This document shows positions 42,820 to 51,765 of a stretch of 64,000 nucleotides of DNA, in pieces. Under the pieces are notes generated by a model. That model was not told the DNA's origin. It did not search any database and saw nothing but the letters and a program-made list of their open reading frames with translations. Position 1 is the stretch's first letter; every line of letters begins with the position of its first letter. The DNA is taken from positions 1-64,000 of the forward strand of contig JARGFQ010000014.1 of NCBI GenBank assembly GCA_029210565.1. Reading direction: 5' to 3'. Origin of the DNA: Bacteroidales bacterium (GTDB lineage: Bacteria > Bacteroidota > Bacteroidia > Bacteroidales > VadinHA17). The translations under genes were made by a program, and so were the position numbers.

Positions 42820-42958
42820 TAGGATCCGGCATATGCCCCCCACCCCCCCCTCTCCTCGTCATGCAATAACTTGCATATTGACTATTATCATTAGAATACG
42901 CATATTTATAAACTTAATTTGTACTGATAACTCTGAAACCTTTATAATAAAAAACAAT

Positions 42959-45112
42959 ATGGATATTAGCGAACTCAAGGCACAGCACAGGCTTCTGAAA
43001 AGATGGGACTACAAATGGACGCCGCTCGACAAGGGCTATACCGACAAGACTCTCTATGTCAATGTGGGAACCTCAGAGATAAAGGAGAAGGATGTACCTC
43101 TTGAGATGAAGGAGAAATTCATCGGTGGCAAAGGCTACGGACTCCGTTACCTTTGGAATGCCACAAAGCCCGACACCAAATGGAACGATCCCGAGAACGA
43201 GATAGTAATCTCCTCCGGTCCGATAGGTGGTATCACCCAGTACTCCGGTACGGGTAAGTCGCTGGTGGTGACCATCTCACCTCAGACTGACTCGGTGATG
43301 GACAGCAACGTCGGGGGCTTCTTCGGTCCCTTCCTGAAGTTCTCGGGCTTTGATGCCATTGAGCTCCAGGGCAAGGCTGAAAACGACGTCATTATATATA
43401 TCAACGGTGTTGATCACTACGTTGAGATATTTGAGGCTCCCGCAGAGGCTCTCGACAGCCATGTGCTGGCAGAGCAGCTCACGGATATGTTTGCCGACGG
43501 TGAGTCGGACAGGAGGAATATCGGAATTGTCTCCACAGGGTCGGCAGCCGAACACTCGCTGATTGGAATGCTCAACTTCACCTTCTTCGATTCCAAGCGC
43601 AAGAAGATCAGGATGAAGCAAGCCGGTCGCGGCGGCATCGGCACCGTTTTTCGCAACAAAAAGCTCAAGGCTATCGTATGCAAGATTCCGGGTGTCAAGG
43701 GTAACCTAAACAATGTCGTTGACCTGGAGGCTATCCAGGAACGCGGACGCCGCTTCAACCGCGAGATGCGCGAGCTCGATGACAAACAGTGCAAGATGCG
43801 CCAGATAGGGACTGCTCACCTGATGGAGATAATGGATGACCATGACCTGCTGCCTACCCATAATTACAAATTCGGGTCACATAAAGACTCTCCTAAGATT
43901 GACTCCGGCGTGTGGAAGTCATTCTTCACACAGAACATACCTGATGGCTGCTGGATAGGATGCAACATGGCATGTGCCAAGGCAGTTGATGACTTTGTGA
44001 TAAGCACCGGTCCCTACAAGGGGCAGAAGGTCATCGTCGACGGGCCGGAGTATGAGACGGCGGCAGGACTCGGCTCCAACGGCGGCTTTTTCGATCCTCG
44101 CTATATCATTGAAACCAACTTCTACTGCGACACCTATGGCATATGTACTATCACGTGGGGTACCAGTCTGGCCTTCATTCAGGACTGTTATACCAGCGGC
44201 ATACTGAACAAGGAGCGCACCGGCGGCTTCGAGCTCACCTTCGGTAATATCCCGCCGGCGCTGGAGTTGCTCCACCAGGTAGCCCGCGGCGAGGGTTTCG
44301 GTCTTATTGCAGGACTGGGTGTGCGCGGCATGAAAAAGTACTTCGCTGAGAAGGGGTGGGGAGATCCTCAGTTTATGCAGGATATAGGCATGGAGAACAA
44401 GGGTCTGGAATACTCACAGTACATGTCGAAGGAATCGCTGGCACAGCAGGGCGGATATGCCATGACCAACAAGGGACCGCAGCATGATGAGGCATGGCTC
44501 ATATTCATGGATATGGTCAACAACCAGATCCCGACATTCGAGAACAAGGCCGAAGCATTGCATTACTTCCCGATGTTCCGAACATGGTTCGGACTGGTGG
44601 GACTCTGCAAGCTGCCGTGGAACGATGTCGAACCCGAGAACAACGCCGAGACCGATGAGCCGGCCAAGGTGCCGGAGCACGTCGACAACTACGTCACCAT
44701 CTATAAGGCGGTGACGGGAAGAGAGTTCGACAAGCGCAGGCTGGTTGAGGACTCCGAGCGGGTCTACAACTTCCAGCGGGTGTTTAATATACGCCGGGGA
44801 TACGGGCGCCGTAAGGATGACGACCAGCCGTACCGTGCCTGCGGACCGGTGACGGAGGAGGAATACCTGTCGCGCCAGGAGCGTTATGACAGCCAGCTGA
44901 AGGATAAGATAGGCATAGACCCGGAGGGGATGACCATTGAGGAGAAGCTCAGAGTCACCCGCGAGTACCGTGAGAAGCAGTACGACCTGCTCCGTGATGC
45001 CGTCTACAAGCGCCGCGGCTGGAACAACAACGGGATACCTACTATTGAGCATCTGAAGAAGATAGGTATGGACCTGCCCGAGGTGATCGGGGTGGTCACT
45101 CCACTGCAGTAG
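42959..45112 (+). CDS. aor: Aldehyde ferredoxin oxidoreductase family protein
   Basis: 717 residues from ATG 42959. The tungsten-pterin fold: YVNVGTSEIKEKDVPLEMKEKFIGGKGYGLRYLW, SSGPIGG, GGFFGPFLKFSGFDAIELQGKA, RGGIGTVFRNKKLKAIV, and YETAAGLGSNGGFFD. The [4Fe-4S] ligands are in CWIGCNMACAK (C-x3-C-x3-C), with a fourth Cys in the GLVGLCKLPW segment. It oxidises aldehydes (or reduces acids) with ferredoxin. The reading frame runs upstream to 42686 through the intron end, but that part is not protein-like. KorAB in this genome would supply or use the same ferredoxin pool. Confidence 0.93.
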   Translation: MDISELKAQHRLLKRWDYKWTPLDKGYTDKTLYVNVGTSEIKEKDVPLEMKEKFIGGKGYGLRYLWNATKPDTKWNDPENEIVISSGPIGGITQYSGTGKSLVVTISPQTDSVMDSNVGGFFGPFLKFSGFDAIELQGKAENDVIIYINGVDHYVEIFEAPAEALDSHVLAEQLTDMFADGESDRRNIGIVSTGSAAEHSLIGMLNFTFFDSKRKKIRMKQAGRGGIGTVFRNKKLKAIVCKIPGVKGNLNNVVDLEAIQERGRRFNREMRELDDKQCKMRQIGTAHLMEIMDDHDLLPTHNYKFGSHKDSPKIDSGVWKSFFTQNIPDGCWIGCNMACAKAVDDFVISTGPYKGQKVIVDGPEYETAAGLGSNGGFFDPRYIIETNFYCDTYGICTITWGTSLAFIQDCYTSGILNKERTGGFELTFGNIPPALELLHQVARGEGFGLIAGLGVRGMKKYFAEKGWGDPQFMQDIGMENKGLEYSQYMSKESLAQQGGYAMTNKGPQHDEAWLIFMDMVNNQIPTFENKAEALHYFPMFRTWFGLVGLCKLPWNDVEPENNAETDEPAKVPEHVDNYVTIYKAVTGREFDKRRLVEDSERVYNFQRVFNIRRGYGRRKDDDQPYRACGPVTEEEYLSRQERYDSQLKDKIGIDPEGMTIEEKLRVTREYREKQYDLLRDAVYKRRGWNNNGIPTIEHLKKIGMDLPEVIGVVTPLQ

Positions 45113-45192
45113 TCTGCCACGGGGGAAGTCAGCTATCAGCCGCGACCTTTCTGGCCACGGCAGCCTCGTAAAGGCAGTAGCATAACGACAGG

Positions 45193-45222
45193 GAGAGGGC
45201 CGGTCAACTGACCGGCCCTCTC
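45193..45222. terminator. Bidirectional 14-bp hairpin between convergent genes
   Basis: GAGAGGGCCGGTCA and its exact complement form a 14-bp stem with a 2-nt centre. It lies between the AOR stop (45112) and the stop of the leftward kamA-like gene (45240). No long T tract follows on either strand. Confidence 0.75.
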
Positions 45223-45239
45223 TGTGCATTGTTAACCTG

Positions 45240-46766
45240 TTACTTGTTAAACTTTGACTTGCTGAAGGCTGCCTCTATCTCATCATGCGCGTCAACCGGA
45301 TTGGTGAGAGGCATGTCGTCATTAAACAGCTCGTAGTCGAGCAGCTTTGCCTTCTTGCTCCTCTCGAAGGTGGGCAGCCTGGTACGGCTTGTTGTCTCAA
45401 GATGATTACCCTTCTCATCAACAATGATGATCTTGGGCAGGAAGACCCCCTTCCTGCCTATGAAACTGTCCATGATCTTCATGGCTTCACTGTACTCTTC
45501 CATGGTAGCCCTTCCGAGGGCCTCGTACATTAAGATTTTCTTGTGATCCCAGGTAAAGACATTGGCATAGCTCTCTGATATCTGCTCGTCAATGCCGCTG
45601 TCAAGGTTCAGTGTATCGTGCCCTGACGGCATCAGCACCACCTTGCCTCCCCCGCCCTCGATGTTGGCCGCGTAGCGCGGAACGGTGATACCGCTGATCC
45701 ATCCCTGGAGGTGCTTCATGTAGATCTTGCCTACCTGGATGGGGGTTATGAAATGAACGATACCCTTCTCTTTATGACACTGAAGCAGATAATAGGGATG
45801 TACCCCGATCCAGAACATGCGTCGGAAGGTCTCTGCCAGCGTACGGTAGTGGTCATTGATATGATTTAGAAGCACCGTCTGGTTGCGTATCGTGAAACCA
45901 TGTGAGGTGATCTTCCTGACCGCATCTGCCAGATCGGCTGTAACCTCCTGAAAATGATTGATGTGAGTCATGAAGTAGACATACTTGTCCACCCCCTTGT
46001 TATACCTGTTTGATGACACCTTTATCATCTCCAGCAGCTCGTCGGTGATGAGCATGGGCAGCACCACCGGCACCCGCGTGGCTATTCTGATAACCCTGAG
46101 GTGGGGTATGCGGCTCAGCTCCTCTAGGATGTATTTCAGTCTCTTGAAGCTTATCATCAGTGCATCTCCGCCGGTGACAAGCACCTCGTTGATATTCCGG
46201 TTGTAGCTGATGTAAAAGATACCTTTGTCTACCTCCCGGCTGTTGACGTCGGCTGTGGTATCGAGCGACTTGGCTCTCTGGCAGTGAACGCAGTATGAGG
46301 CACAGCTGGTGTTTTCAGCAACGAAAAGGGCAACCCTGTTCGGATAACGCTGATAGGCGGCACCGTAGCTGCGTGACCCCTCGCTCATGGCTCCCTCAAC
46401 GCCGGCGTCGGGAAACATCAGGTTGGCAGGCGTGGGAACACTCTGCCAGAAGACGGGGTCAAGACGCTTCTTCGACACCTCGCCGAAGAAGACAGGGTTA
46501 AAAGGATCTTCCTGCATCAGCGATGCATAGTAGGGTGTGATCCTGAACGGCTCCTTGCCCTCCTGCCTCATGGTGCCGATGGTCCTCCTGATCTCAGCCT
46601 CCTGGTGGGGATTGAGCCTGATGACCTTCTTCAGCTGGTCAACGGAACGGATGGAGTTCTTCCTCTGCCATGCCGGGTCACGCCACTGCTCCTCAGTGAC
46701 ATCCTTCCATAATTCAATGGTGTTGTACTTCCGGGGGTGGTATAAAAAATCTTCATTATAGTTCAT
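45240..46766 (-). CDS. KamA-family radical SAM protein (lysine 2,3-aminomutase-like)
   Basis: 508 residues. The radical SAM cluster motif is CASYCVHC (C-x3-C-x2-C) at about residues 155-162 (context NTSCASYCVHCQRAKS). Upstream, RLNPHQEAEIRRTIG and YYASLMQEDPFNP are KamA-type. VLVTGGDALMI (GGD), RIATRVPVVLPM, and HPYYLLQCHKEKG and GIRHYVVDAPG-type segments follow (GISGITVPRYAANIEGGGGKV). PLP Lys lies in the GGGKVVLMP loop. It moves an amino group between carbons of lysine or a related amino acid. Longer than the 416-residue clostridial enzyme, with a C-terminal extension of about 80 residues; the substrate may differ. Confidence 0.85.
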   Translation of the reverse strand: MNYNEDFLYHPRKYNTIELWKDVTEEQWRDPAWQRKNSIRSVDQLKKVIRLNPHQEAEIRRTIGTMRQEGKEPFRITPYYASLMQEDPFNPVFFGEVSKKRLDPVFWQSVPTPANLMFPDAGVEGAMSEGSRSYGAAYQRYPNRVALFVAENTSCASYCVHCQRAKSLDTTADVNSREVDKGIFYISYNRNINEVLVTGGDALMISFKRLKYILEELSRIPHLRVIRIATRVPVVLPMLITDELLEMIKVSSNRYNKGVDKYVYFMTHINHFQEVTADLADAVRKITSHGFTIRNQTVLLNHINDHYRTLAETFRRMFWIGVHPYYLLQCHKEKGIVHFITPIQVGKIYMKHLQGWISGITVPRYAANIEGGGGKVVLMPSGHDTLNLDSGIDEQISESYANVFTWDHKKILMYEALGRATMEEYSEAMKIMDSFIGRKGVFLPKIIIVDEKGNHLETTSRTRLPTFERSKKAKLLDYELFNDDMPLTNPVDAHDEIEAAFSKSKFNK

Positions 46767-47054
46767 CTAATCCTCCTCTATTTGAATTGAAAAATATTGC
46801 TATTCCACATGCAGCTCAACAAATATAGCAAATTTCCCCCGGTTTTCCCGGACGGGAGGGGGGGCCAGTCAGCAGTCGGCAGTCCAAAGTCATCCACCTA
46901 CGCCACCTCCTTCGCTTAAGCTACGGCGCTCGGAGAAGGCTACGGTGTCCAAAGGCAGCCTTCAGTCGGCAGTCGGCAGTTGCCAGTCGACAGTCTGTGG
47001 CCAAATCGAAAATCGAAAATCGAGAGTCGAAAATCGCAGGTCAGTGCTGTGCAG
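46767..47054. repeat. Mosaic intergenic repeat
   Basis: 288 bases upstream of the kamA-like gene and downstream of the HhH-coiled-coil gene. It contains CAGTCAGCAGTCGGCAGTC, the palindromic unit CCACCTCCTTCGCTTAAGCTACGGCG...GGCTACGGTG, and several ATCGAAAATCGAAAATCGAGAGTCG units. It is the largest concentration of the CAGTCGGCAGT module in the window. No gene. Confidence 0.7.
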
Positions 47055-47645
47055 CTACAATTCGAGTTTTCCCTGCAGCTCCTTCAGCTCATCCCACCTG
47101 CCCTCGTGAAGCAGTCGGGCCTGGTGCGGCCAGGTCTCGGTATTATGGACACGGAAACGCTCACCGCCGTCATTGACAAGGATCTCCCTGATGCTGTCAG
47201 GTGCGGTATCCGAAAGTGCTTTCCAGGTGGTTATCCCCCGGTTCATCAGCAGCCTTGATATCTTAGGGCCGATACCCAGCACCGCTTTCAGATCATCAGC
47301 CGCGGGATGGGGTTGCGCTGCCTCCTCAGCCTGCGCTGCCGCGGTCTCTGCCAGCAGCCGCTCCTCCTTCTCCAGCTTGTCGATGGTGAGCTTCAGGCTG
47401 GCGATCTCGTCATCCATTCTTCTAATGTTGCCACGTAGAGAGGTTTTATCCGTCTCCGCTGTTCGCAGTTCCGCCTCCAGCTTGCGGACCTTTTCCTCCA
47501 GTGCAGCCTTCTCCTCTTCCAGGGAGGCTATCGTCCTCCTGGCGCGTCCGCGTGCCATGTAGTACCCTATTAGAAAGCCCAACAGTGCCGCAACAAGCAG
47601 CGCAATGACTATGAACAGCAGATCTGCTGTAAATCGTTCTGCCAT
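47055..47645 (-). CDS. Membrane-anchored coiled-coil protein with helix-hairpin-helix end
   Basis: 196 residues. A membrane helix at about 8-30 (LLFIVIALLVAALLGFLIGYYMARG), a long coiled coil (about 35-110), then DDLKAVLGIGPKISRLLMNRGITTWKALSDT, a helix-hairpin-helix of the type found in DNA-binding or protein-interaction modules. It ends a leftward operon DUF937 - OmpA - this gene (5-nt gap). The combination of envelope, OmpA and HhH is unusual; a DNA contact at the membrane or a protein scaffold are both possible. Confidence 0.75.
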   Translation of the reverse strand: MAERFTADLLFIVIALLVAALLGFLIGYYMARGRARRTIASLEEEKAALEEKVRKLEAELRTAETDKTSLRGNIRRMDDEIASLKLTIDKLEKEERLLAETAAAQAEEAAQPHPAADDLKAVLGIGPKISRLLMNRGITTWKALSDTAPDSIREILVNDGGERFRVHNTETWPHQARLLHEGRWDELKELQGKLEL

Positions 47646-47650
47646 GATGA

Positions 47651-48226
47651 TTAGATTATTACCTTGATTTCAGTTCTTCTGTTTGCAGCCCTCCCTTCGG
47701 GTGTGTTGTTCGGTGCTGCGGGTTCCGATGAACCCATGGATGATATCACTATCTGTTCCGCGTTGATACCTGCACTGACGAGGAACGACTTCACGAATCC
47801 TGCTCTCTCCAGGCCCAGGGTACGGTTGAACGGTTCGGGGCCTGTTATGTCAGCATGACCCGTCACTTCTATCTTTGCTGACGGGGTGTTGTCGAGGCAT
47901 AGTTTAAGCTTCTTCAGGAATTCTTCACTCACTCCGCTCATATCGCCTTCGGCTGATGATGACGGGAAGAAGCCTTTCTGTACCCCTGTTCCGCTGATAA
48001 ACGTCTTTGCCTCTTCTACTGAGGCCATGAGTTCCTGCTCAGCCGTCAGGGATGTGGTATCGACGGCAGCTGCAGCGTTGGCGTCCGCAGAAGCCTGTAA
48101 CTCTTCCACCGGCATGGAAGTAGGTGCGGCCTTGCAGTCGCACCTTATCCTGCACACATACCAGTATGAGGCACCGGTGATCCAGAGTATCAGGAGAACA
48201 GACAGGAATAGTACCGGCTGTTTCAT
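47651..48226 (-). CDS. OmpA-family peptidoglycan-associated protein
   Basis: 191 residues. A membrane or signal segment at about 3-25 (PVLFLSVLLILWITGASYWYVC), a linker, then the OmpA-C domain (about 85-190): DNTPSAKIEVTGHADITGPEPFNRTLGLERAGFVKSFLVSAG and AANRRTEIKVII. It binds peptidoglycan. The N-terminus has a Cys pattern (CRIRCDCKA) that is odd for this family. It lies 11 nt after DUF937 and 5 nt before the HhH gene. Confidence 0.85.
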   Translation of the reverse strand: MKQPVLFLSVLLILWITGASYWYVCRIRCDCKAAPTSMPVEELQASADANAAAAVDTTSLTAEQELMASVEEAKTFISGTGVQKGFFPSSSAEGDMSGVSEEFLKKLKLCLDNTPSAKIEVTGHADITGPEPFNRTLGLERAGFVKSFLVSAGINAEQIVISSMGSSEPAAPNNTPEGRAANRRTEIKVII

Positions 48227-48237
48227 CTCTTCAGGTT

Positions 48238-48819
48238 TTATCTGCGACGGGTCAGTCCTCCCAGAAGTGATCCGAGAATACTCTTGTTCTGCGTCCGGGT
48301 GGCCCCTCCCTTCATCAGGAAGCCCGCCACGTCATCAAGAATGCTTCCGTCGCCGTCAGCATCCAGGAGGGCGCCTACGCCTGAGATGCCCTTGCCGGTG
48401 GTGTCACGCTTCTTTGTCAGCGCACCGAGGATCAGCGGTGAGAGCGCCGGGATCATCTTCATGATGGTGGAGGCATCAATGTTCATGTTCCTTGCCAGCG
48501 CCTGTGCTGCCTGAAGTCCGCCGGTATCACCAAGCAGACCGCCAAGGTTGGGGTCGACATCCTGCGCCCGGGCTTTGTTGGCTATCAGACCTTTTATGTT
48601 GTCAAGCACCGATGAGTCACCGTATTTGTTGAGGATGTGGTCAACCCTCTCATCACCACCCCGGGTGTCTTTCTGCTTCTTGAGCCCTGCAATGATCAGC
48701 GGTGCCAGCTGCGGTATCAGCTTCTGCACGGTGCCCTGGTCAACATTGAAGTTGCTGGACATCTGTTTGGTCACCTCAGGACCGTAGCTCTTAAGAAATT
48801 CATCAATAAATCCTGCCAT
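48238..48819 (-). CDS. DUF937 protein
   Basis: 193 residues from ATG 48819 (a farther ATG/TTG at 48846 is less likely). Two copies of the DUF937 pattern: about 5-70 (FIDEFLKSYGPEVTKQMSSNF ... KLIPQLAPLIIAGLKKQ) and about 100-165 (IMKMIPALSPLILGALTKKRDTTGKG), with GLLGDTGGLQ between and a Gly-rich basic end. The family is widespread in Bacteroidota and has no known biochemical role. It heads the operon with the OmpA and HhH genes. Confidence 0.85.
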   Translation of the reverse strand: MAGFIDEFLKSYGPEVTKQMSSNFNVDQGTVQKLIPQLAPLIIAGLKKQKDTRGGDERVDHILNKYGDSSVLDNIKGLIANKARAQDVDPNLGGLLGDTGGLQAAQALARNMNIDASTIMKMIPALSPLILGALTKKRDTTGKGISGVGALLDADGDGSILDDVAGFLMKGGATRTQNKSILGSLLGGLTRRR

Positions 48820-48850
48820 AGTTGTTGTTGATTTAATTAGACTCAAATAT

Positions 48851-48867
48851 GTTCACATCAGGTGAAC
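48851..48867 (-). promoter_or_regulatory. Palindrome in the DUF937 operon control region
   Basis: GTTCAC and GTGAAC, 6-bp arms 5 bp apart, just downstream of a minus-strand TAACTTTA box (48871-48878). It would sit at the transcription start and looks like a repressor site; it may equally be chance. Confidence 0.35.
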
Positions 48868-49016
48868 TTCTAAAGTTAGGAACTAAAACAGGGATTTCAA
48901 AGAAAAAACCGGAATATCTCTTCCTGCGATGAATACTTAATAGGGCAAATGATATAACTGGCGTAGACCGGTCTCCGCAATTCTTGAATGATCCACTGAA
49001 TGCAGTCGCTCAGCCC

Positions 49017-50930
49017 TCAGTATGCAATCCGCACAACCACACCGTCCATTGAGCTGCAGAGGGCGCCGTTGCTGGCCAGGGGCACTATCCTGTTTATGAG
49101 GCATGACGATATCCTGTGGCTCCAGAGCAGCCTGCCGTCATCCCTTGATGCAGCATGGATAACACCCTTGTCTGACGGGATGAGGATTACACCGCTCTGT
49201 TCCTCAACCACCCCCGGGGCAATGTCATACCCTATGTCAAACCCTGTTTTCCATACCACAGTGCCTTCTGTCTTCCCGGCATCAACTCCCACGGTGATGC
49301 CGTTCATGGTCTTTGCCAGTATCAGTGTGCCGTCTGTAGTGATCCCCATCGACTCCCTGACGGCTATGGCGCCGAGGTCTGAATGCCACAGCAGCTGTCC
49401 GGTGGAGGCATCGAGACAGGCCATCTTCCTGTCGGGAGCCACCACGAAGACCCTGCCGTTGACGGCCACGGGGACGCATGCTGCCGGAGACAGCATCCTG
49501 TTGCTGTATCCGTTGTGCCAGTCCCATAACACCTCACCGCTGCCGGTGTCGAGGGCGTAGAGATGGTTGTTCCAGGTGCCGAAGATCAGCATATCCCTAT
49601 AGATGAGCGGTATAGTCTCGACAAACCCGTCTATCATAGCATTGCTCCAGATGACTGTGCCGTCGGTGATGTCGAGGGCGTAGCACTTTCCTGAGGACCC
49701 CGTGAGGTACACCCGCTTGCCGTCGGTGACCGGTGATGCAACCGCGGGCTGCCTCATGTAAAAACTCCACAGCAGCCTGCCAGACTTCAGCGCCAATGCG
49801 CGTACCATACCGTCAGATGAGACGACAATAACCCTTCTGCCGTATGTTGCCGGCGTGCTGTATATCTTGGCCCCGGTGGGAACCTTCCATTTTTCCCTCC
49901 CGTTTTTGATATCAAGAGCCTTGATCTCACCCCCGGTATTGGTGATAATGGCAAATTTCCCAGCCACAACCGCTCCGGCACCGATGTCGCTCTTCTCCTG
50001 GATGCGCCACACCTCTTTAACGCCCGGGAATGCCCTGTTCATCGAGTAGTCGGGCCTGGGCCATGAGGTGGTGTCAGCGGCGAAATCATGCCTTTCCATC
50101 CTCACAGTGGCCCATGTCGGCATGGTCTTCGCCTTCGATCCTCCTGCGACACCCTGTAGCGTCATGGCGTCCGGATGCCTAACTGAGGCAGTCAGCAGCG
50201 TGTCACCGGTGACGGTCATGATGTTATACCCCCCGGTCTCAGCACTTGCGCGCAGGTTGGAGCGGCACATGAGAGCCGGTATCCCCTCGAAGTTCATCAC
50301 CCTGTTGGTGTGACCGTGGCCGCACAGCGCCAGCCTCGTGTCAAGCTGCCTGAGCCTGTCGGTGAGCTCATACCAGTTGTTGAGTCCCTCATCAAGAGGG
50401 TAGTGGTTGACGGAGACAATCTTCATCTCCCTGATCCCGGGCCCCCTCAGCACCGAGTCGAGCCAGACGATGTTTTCACGCGGTATCTGACCCGGACCCA
50501 TTCGCATGTTGGGACCGGAGTTGGTGCCCAGGAAAAGCCACCCGTCGTGTGTAAAGGCGAAAGCCTCATCGCCGAAAATCACCCGAAAGCTGTTGGCACC
50601 GCTCTCTGACCATTTGGTGTCGTGATTGCCGGGGATAATATACCAGGGCTTGTTAAGGCTGTCCAGAATAGCCTTTGCCAGCAGCAGCTCACTGTCGGAG
50701 CCGAACTCGGTAACATCGCCTGACAGGATCACAAAGGCCAGCGAGTCATTGCCGTTAATGTCTCTGACGGTTCGCCGGAGGTCCTCCTCGGCGGTTGCTC
50801 CTCCGATGTGGGTGTCAGTCACAAGCGCAAAGTTAAAGGTGCCATTCTGCTGCTGGGCCGCAGCAGGGATCAGGCATATTATCAGGAAGAAAAGGATAAT
50901 CTGCTTTTTCATGACGGGATATTTTTTCAT
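49017..50930 (-). CDS. Secreted metallophosphoesterase fused to PQQ-type beta-propeller
   Basis: 637 residues from ATG 50930 (ATG 50912 is also possible). Signal peptide ending PAAAQ. About 25-240: calcineurin-like phosphoesterase with VTDTHIGG, SGDVTEFG, PGNHDTKWSESG, VNHYPLDEG and CGHGHTNRVM, i.e. the full metal set. About 300-637: six or more PQQ-like (WD-type) repeats of the form VVAGKFAIITNTGGEIKALDIKNGREKWKV and YALDTGSGEVLWDW. The combination suggests a periplasmic phosphatase with a large interaction or substrate-binding propeller. Its substrate is unknown. Confidence 0.9.
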   Translation of the reverse strand: MKKYPVMKKQIILFFLIICLIPAAAQQQNGTFNFALVTDTHIGGATAEEDLRRTVRDINGNDSLAFVILSGDVTEFGSDSELLLAKAILDSLNKPWYIIPGNHDTKWSESGANSFRVIFGDEAFAFTHDGWLFLGTNSGPNMRMGPGQIPRENIVWLDSVLRGPGIREMKIVSVNHYPLDEGLNNWYELTDRLRQLDTRLALCGHGHTNRVMNFEGIPALMCRSNLRASAETGGYNIMTVTGDTLLTASVRHPDAMTLQGVAGGSKAKTMPTWATVRMERHDFAADTTSWPRPDYSMNRAFPGVKEVWRIQEKSDIGAGAVVAGKFAIITNTGGEIKALDIKNGREKWKVPTGAKIYSTPATYGRRVIVVSSDGMVRALALKSGRLLWSFYMRQPAVASPVTDGKRVYLTGSSGKCYALDITDGTVIWSNAMIDGFVETIPLIYRDMLIFGTWNNHLYALDTGSGEVLWDWHNGYSNRMLSPAACVPVAVNGRVFVVAPDRKMACLDASTGQLLWHSDLGAIAVRESMGITTDGTLILAKTMNGITVGVDAGKTEGTVVWKTGFDIGYDIAPGVVEEQSGVILIPSDKGVIHAASRDDGRLLWSHRISSCLINRIVPLASNGALCSSMDGVVVRIAY

Positions 50931-51111
50931 AGTGCAATTTAGGCATAGCAATGACAACTGACAAGAGCTGTCCGTGGTTCATCCCTTTGGCATATTCAAC
51001 TGGCCGAGTGGATCCCATTGCGACTGTACCTGGTAACGACCATTAATTATAATGTTGTGAATACCTGAATTAAAAATTACCTTCGGATTAGAAACAAACA
51101 GAGAAAGTATC

Positions 51112-51765
51112 ATATGTTTTTCAGCAGGTGCCAGTTTTGCCGGTGGAGTTGTGATTACAGCCATCGGCGTGATGACAGTCAGAAAGAACAGTGATCCGTC
51201 GCGCCGGATGTTCGCTTCCATACCGCTGATCTTTGTTGTGCAGCAGATCTCCGAAGGATTCGTATGGGTTGCCTTGCAGTCGACAGGCCACGATCTGATG
51301 CTCAGTATATCAGCTTTCATCTTCCTGCTGGCGGCGGTGGTTATCTGGCCCTTGATGGTACCTCTGTCGGTATATCTGATGGAGAGAGTGAAGAGCATGA
51401 AGAGAGTGCTCCTTATTCTTATTGTCCTGGGTATTCTTACCTCACTTTACTATGCCAGCAGGCTGCTCTTCTATGAGATTGAACCAATGATCTCGCATCA
51501 TCATTTAAAATACGTTGGCGATTTCCCGAAAACATATGCCACTTCCGCCTTCATAGCCTACGCGGTAGCCACGCTCATACCGCTGTTTCTGTCCAGCGCA
51601 AGGCGGATGTGGCTCCTCGGCCTCCTGATGGCCCTCTCCTGCCTTGTAACCGGCATCTTCTTCAAGGAGTACCTGACCTCGGTCTGGTGCTTCTTCGCTG
51701 CATTGATCAACGTGGTCATATGGCTGATTGTCAGGGATGAAGATCATAAGGGGGTTGCTGCCTGA
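51112..51765 (+). CDS. DUF6629 membrane protein with defective or unusual start
   Basis: About 217 residues. The open frame contains CFSAGASFAGGVVITAIGVMTVRK, the usual first residues of DUF6629 proteins (which begin MCFSA). Here the codon before CFSA is ATA at 51112-51114, and no ATG/GTG/TTG lies upstream in frame before the stop at 51058. The nearest ATG (51114) is out of frame; restoring two bases after it would give MCFSA. GTG at 51151 is the first standard start. Six membrane helices follow (e.g. FASIPLIFVVQQISEGFVWV, LSISAFIFLLAAVVIWPLMV). It overlaps the DUF2784 gene by 1 bp. Confidence 0.75.
   Translation: MCFSAGASFAGGVVITAIGVMTVRKNSDPSRRMFASIPLIFVVQQISEGFVWVALQSTGHDLMLSISAFIFLLAAVVIWPLMVPLSVYLMERVKSMKRVLLILIVLGILTSLYYASRLLFYEIEPMISHHHLKYVGDFPKTYATSAFIAYAVATLIPLFLSSARRMWLLGLLMALSCLVTGIFFKEYLTSVWCFFAALINVVIWLIVRDEDHKGVAA

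Noticed and set aside
42686..42958. 91-residue N-terminal extension of AOR
   Set aside because: It runs through the 3' end of the intron and the C-rich flank; similarity begins at ATG 42959.
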